DNA from: Candidatus Poribacteria bacterium | GTDB lineage: Bacteria > Poribacteria > WGA-4E > WGA-3G | Length of the DNA: 64,000 nt | Assembly: GCA_022821965.1 (NCBI GenBank) | Contig: JAJECN010000010.1 | Span: forward strand, 62,001-126,000 | Direction: 5' to 3' | In this document: positions 62,768 through 64,000 of the stretch, in pieces | How positions within the stretch are numbered: the stretch's first letter is position 1 | How the letters are laid out: each line of letters opens with the position of its first letter | Made by a program: the position numbers and the translations under genes | The notes under the pieces: model-generated | Seen by the model: the letters and a program-made list of their open reading frames with translations, nothing else | Told to the model about the DNA's origin: nothing | Database searches by the model: none

Positions 62768-62827
62768 CATGTATATTTTCCCGTTTTCACTGTAGCATCC
62801 ATTTTCACTATAAATTCTATTAGACAT
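62654..62827 (-). CDS. Small 57-residue ORF with strong Shine-Dalgarno, antisense to the TPR remnant
   Basis: On the minus strand AAAGGAGG precedes an ATG at 62825-62827 by about nine bases and opens a 57-codon frame ending at 62,654 (SNRIYSENGCYSENGKIYMS, then EESVENLCKVAELIKAIITY). It has no family match. It overlaps the TPR remnant on the other strand. The near-consensus ribosome site makes translation credible. Its own C-terminus may have been cut at the same junction. Confidence 0.5.
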   Translation of the reverse strand: MSNRIYSENGCYSENGKIYMSEESVENLCKVAELIKAIITYQRIFGKVERSDDVEKS

Positions 62828-62875
62828 TGCAAAAAACCTCCTTTGTAATATCTAATATTAAAATGTGAGATTTAA

Positions 62876-62970
62876 AATTGCACGCACTACATAGTCTAAA
62901 GAATCTATGCGCTTGACGTGCAATTAAAACATGTTGGGAGATTGTAAAGAATCCCAACATGTTTTAATTG
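62876..62970. repeat. Paired hairpins, probable left end of an IS200/IS605 element
   Basis: AATTGCACG/CGTGCAATT (62876-62884 and 62917-62925) enclose CATAG/CTATG. A perfect 19-bp inverted repeat follows (62921-62939 and 62952-62970, CAATTAAAACATGTTGGGA with 12-base loop). The two share CAATT. Subterminal hairpins are the recognition sites of Y1 transposases. Confidence 0.6.
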
Positions 62971-62998
62971 GTAATAAATATACTATACTAAAATATAG

Positions 62999-63027
62999 TT
63001 GTGACTTAATAAGTAATCGTGTATAAT
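62999..63027 (+). promoter_or_regulatory. Predicted promoter of the tnpA fragment
   Basis: TTGTGA (62999-63004) and a perfect TATAAT (63022-63027) are 17 bp apart, about 38 bp before the tnpA start codon. Confidence 0.65.
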
Positions 63028-63064
63028 TAACACATATCGCAAAATTCAAAAGGGTAAATAAAAA

Positions 63065-63379
63065 ATGTTTGAAAGTATACGCTCCGAACCAAGATATAAA
63101 TCAGCTCATAATTACGTTTGGGCTTGCGATTATCACGTGATATTCTGCACCAAATATCGGAAACAACTTTTAACAAACGCTATACAAAATCGACTAAAAG
63201 AACTAATCCTTGAAAAACAAGAGGACTACAATTACACATTAACCGCACTTGAAACAATGCCGGAACACGTGCATTTACTGATTTCCATTGAACCGAAATA
63301 TTCTGTTACTCGTATTGTAGGAAAAATCAAGGGCTATACGTCTTACCAACTTTTTCGGTGTGAAAGCCCCCTCCTTTAG
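63065..63379 (+). pseudogene. tnpA: IS200/IS605-family Y1 transposase (tnpA), C-terminally truncated
   Basis: The 104-residue frame starts HNYVWACDYHVIFCTKYRKQ and holds the HUH motif EHVHLLI near residue 75. It follows the IS200 TnpA pattern as far as KIKGYTSYQLFR. It then runs into CESPLL and stops, where the family continues to the catalytic tyrosine in the last third. The new sequence is the start of a CCCC/GGGG hairpin, so a deletion seems to have joined the middle of tnpA to an element end. Without the tyrosine it cannot cut DNA. Confidence 0.75.
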
Positions 63380-63386
63380 GTTGGGG
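63367..63386. repeat. Hairpin CCCCCTCCTTTAGGTTGGGG, probable element right end
   Basis: CCCC/GGGG arms with inner CC/GG and a TTTA loop lie at the tnpA breakpoint. Such a hairpin is typical of IS605 right ends. Confidence 0.5.
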
Positions 63387-63437
63387 ATGAAACACCGCCT
63401 TTGTGAATTAGACCAAAGCATTTTTTTCAAACAACAC

Positions 63438-63466
63438 TTGACTTTTTTCGTGAGTTGTGGTTTACT
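63438..63466 (+). promoter_or_regulatory. Possible promoter upstream of tnpB
   Basis: TTGACT near 63,439 is followed about 18 bp later by TTACTA/TACTAT. It is a moderate match located upstream of the hairpin that precedes tnpB. Confidence 0.35.
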
Positions 63467-63480
63467 ATTAGTATCAAGTT

Positions 63481-63521
63481 GGCAGACATGATGAGCGTAA
63501 TCGCAAGGTTACGTGTCTGCC
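63481..63521 (+). repeat. Hairpin upstream of tnpB
   Basis: GGCAGACA (63481-63488) pairs with TGTCTGCC (63514-63521), enclosing CGTAA/TTACG. It may be the left end of a second, tnpB-bearing IS element. Confidence 0.6.
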
Positions 63522-63563
63522 TACCCACTCATTAGGGGTTAAAGACTTGATACTTGATAGTCC

Positions 63564-64000
63564 ATGAAGACCTATAAATATAAGTTTGGCGATCAGTCGA
63601 ATACGATACGCCTTGGCAACTTGCTTGACGATATGTGGCAAGTGCATGACTACTTCCACAAGTGGCAACGTCAGCGATATAAAGATGGGCTGCCGTATGC
63701 GAACGACGCGGCAATGTGTGCGCATTTGACCGATTTGAAGCGGACGACCCACCCGCATTGGAACGCCTTGCCGAGCCAAGCGATTCAAGAAGAACTCAGA
63801 CGCATTGATGCAGCGTATGTGCGATTTTTCAAGAAACTTGGTGGTAGACCGAAAACCAAGAAACGACACAAGTTCAAGTCTATCACACTGAAACAAACAG
63901 GTTGGGACCTGAAAAACAATCGTATCACGCTGAACTTTCGTAAATGGGAAAGAGGTAAATGGCGATTTGACCGCGTGCCTTATACTTTCCATAAGCACCG
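63564..64000 (+). CDS. tnpB: IS200/IS605-type TnpB RNA-guided nuclease (partial, runs off right edge)
   Basis: The frame opens at the ATG 63564-63566 and is open to the window end (about 145 codons). The N-terminus MKTYKYKFGDQSNTIRLGNL is followed by FHKWQRQRYKDGLPYAND. Next come LPSQAIQEELRRIDAAYVRF and LGGRPKTKKRHKFKS, the typical TnpB N-terminal pattern. The RuvC catalytic core lies beyond the window, so activity cannot be judged. No zinc finger is seen in the part present. It follows a separate left-end hairpin, so it is probably a second IS element beside the tnpA fragment. Confidence 0.8.
   Translation, partial: MKTYKYKFGDQSNTIRLGNLLDDMWQVHDYFHKWQRQRYKDGLPYANDAAMCAHLTDLKRTTHPHWNALPSQAIQEELRRIDAAYVRFFKKLGGRPKTKKRHKFKSITLKQTGWDLKNNRITLNFRKWERGKWRFDRVPYTFHKH

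Noticed and set aside
63474-63998. 174-codon minus-strand ORF opposite tnpB
   Set aside because: It is the antisense frame of a clear TnpB N-terminus; no family match or ribosome site.
1-64000. tRNA or rRNA genes
   Set aside because: I scanned the larger gaps by eye and saw no cloverleaf with acceptor, T-loop GTTCRA and CCA or any rRNA core; a tRNAscan-SE run would be decisive.

Overview
The window looks like a chromosomal contig from an uncultivated Gram-negative bacterium, most likely Candidatus Poribacteria or a close relative. I recognise this from recalled protein families, not from a search. The pointers are secreted WD40 proteins ending in a dockerin pair plus an NPFNPETWIPY-type C-terminal module, a Planctomycete-type DUF1549/DUF1553 lipoprotein, a DUF6807 (PmoA-like) protein, a Cys-type sulfatase, many lipoproteins, and intergenic runs of the microrepeat TTATCAGTTGTCAGT. 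Nearly all genes to about 60.9 kb lie on the minus strand. No rRNA, tRNA or CRISPR array was seen.

1-13.9 kb is mostly housekeeping: holB (cut by the left edge) and tmk, a lactonase-like propeller, a FadN-type enoyl-CoA hydratase half coupled to a thiolase, a cupin, a broken Uma2 gene with a heptad-repeat tail, ilvD, a lipoprotein, a K+-dependent membrane pyrophosphatase (hppA), folC and glyA. A dispersed leader repeat that includes the Shine-Dalgarno region precedes four of these genes. 14.2-24.0 kb is an envelope region: a PQQ-propeller/SH3/TolB-like lipoprotein carrying in-frame palindromic inserts, a 14-blade WD40-dockerin protein, a 7-blade WD40 fused to a probable outer-membrane barrel, an Fe-type alcohol dehydrogenase and a LamG/DUF1080-like protein. 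A 415-bp non-autonomous transposon with a perfect 9-bp target duplication sits at 24.2-24.6 kb.

24.7-28.3 kb is an AT-rich restriction-modification cassette: a beta-class DNA methyltransferase with two SAP-like motifs, followed by three tandem paralogous MutH/MvaI-like nucleases. A decayed second copy of the methyltransferase 3' end lies between two of the nucleases, so the array arose by segmental duplication. 28.4-36 kb holds catabolic genes (DUF1549/1553, SDR epimerase, gamma-glutamyltransferase, Gfo/Idh/MocA, DUF6807) and a lone STAS antagonist with a good promoter.

36.2-48.2 kb is the most notable region. It is a type I restriction-modification operon transcribed hsdM, AlbA/HATPase protein, small acidic protein, hsdS, SEFIR protein, SEFIR-AAA ATPase, TOPRIM-like DUF4276 protein, hsdR. 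The first five genes, and the ATPase/TOPRIM pair, are joined by overlaps or very short gaps, so accessory immune-type genes are built into the restriction operon. This may be an undescribed composite defence system: restriction first, with a SEFIR/ATPase/TOPRIM module as a second, possibly abortive, layer.

48.4-59.9 kb returns to metabolism and transport: sulfatase, bicupin, an unrecognised protein, an OB-fold lipoprotein, DUF711, accA, two BCCT betaine/choline-type transporters and a porin. 60.2-64 kb is AT-rich and accessory: small membrane proteins, a lipoprotein/hypothetical pair behind a strong promoter and a structured leader, a broken TPR gene with an antisense 57-codon ORF, an IS200/IS605 remnant (tnpA cut before its catalytic tyrosine) and the start of a tnpB gene that runs off the right edge.
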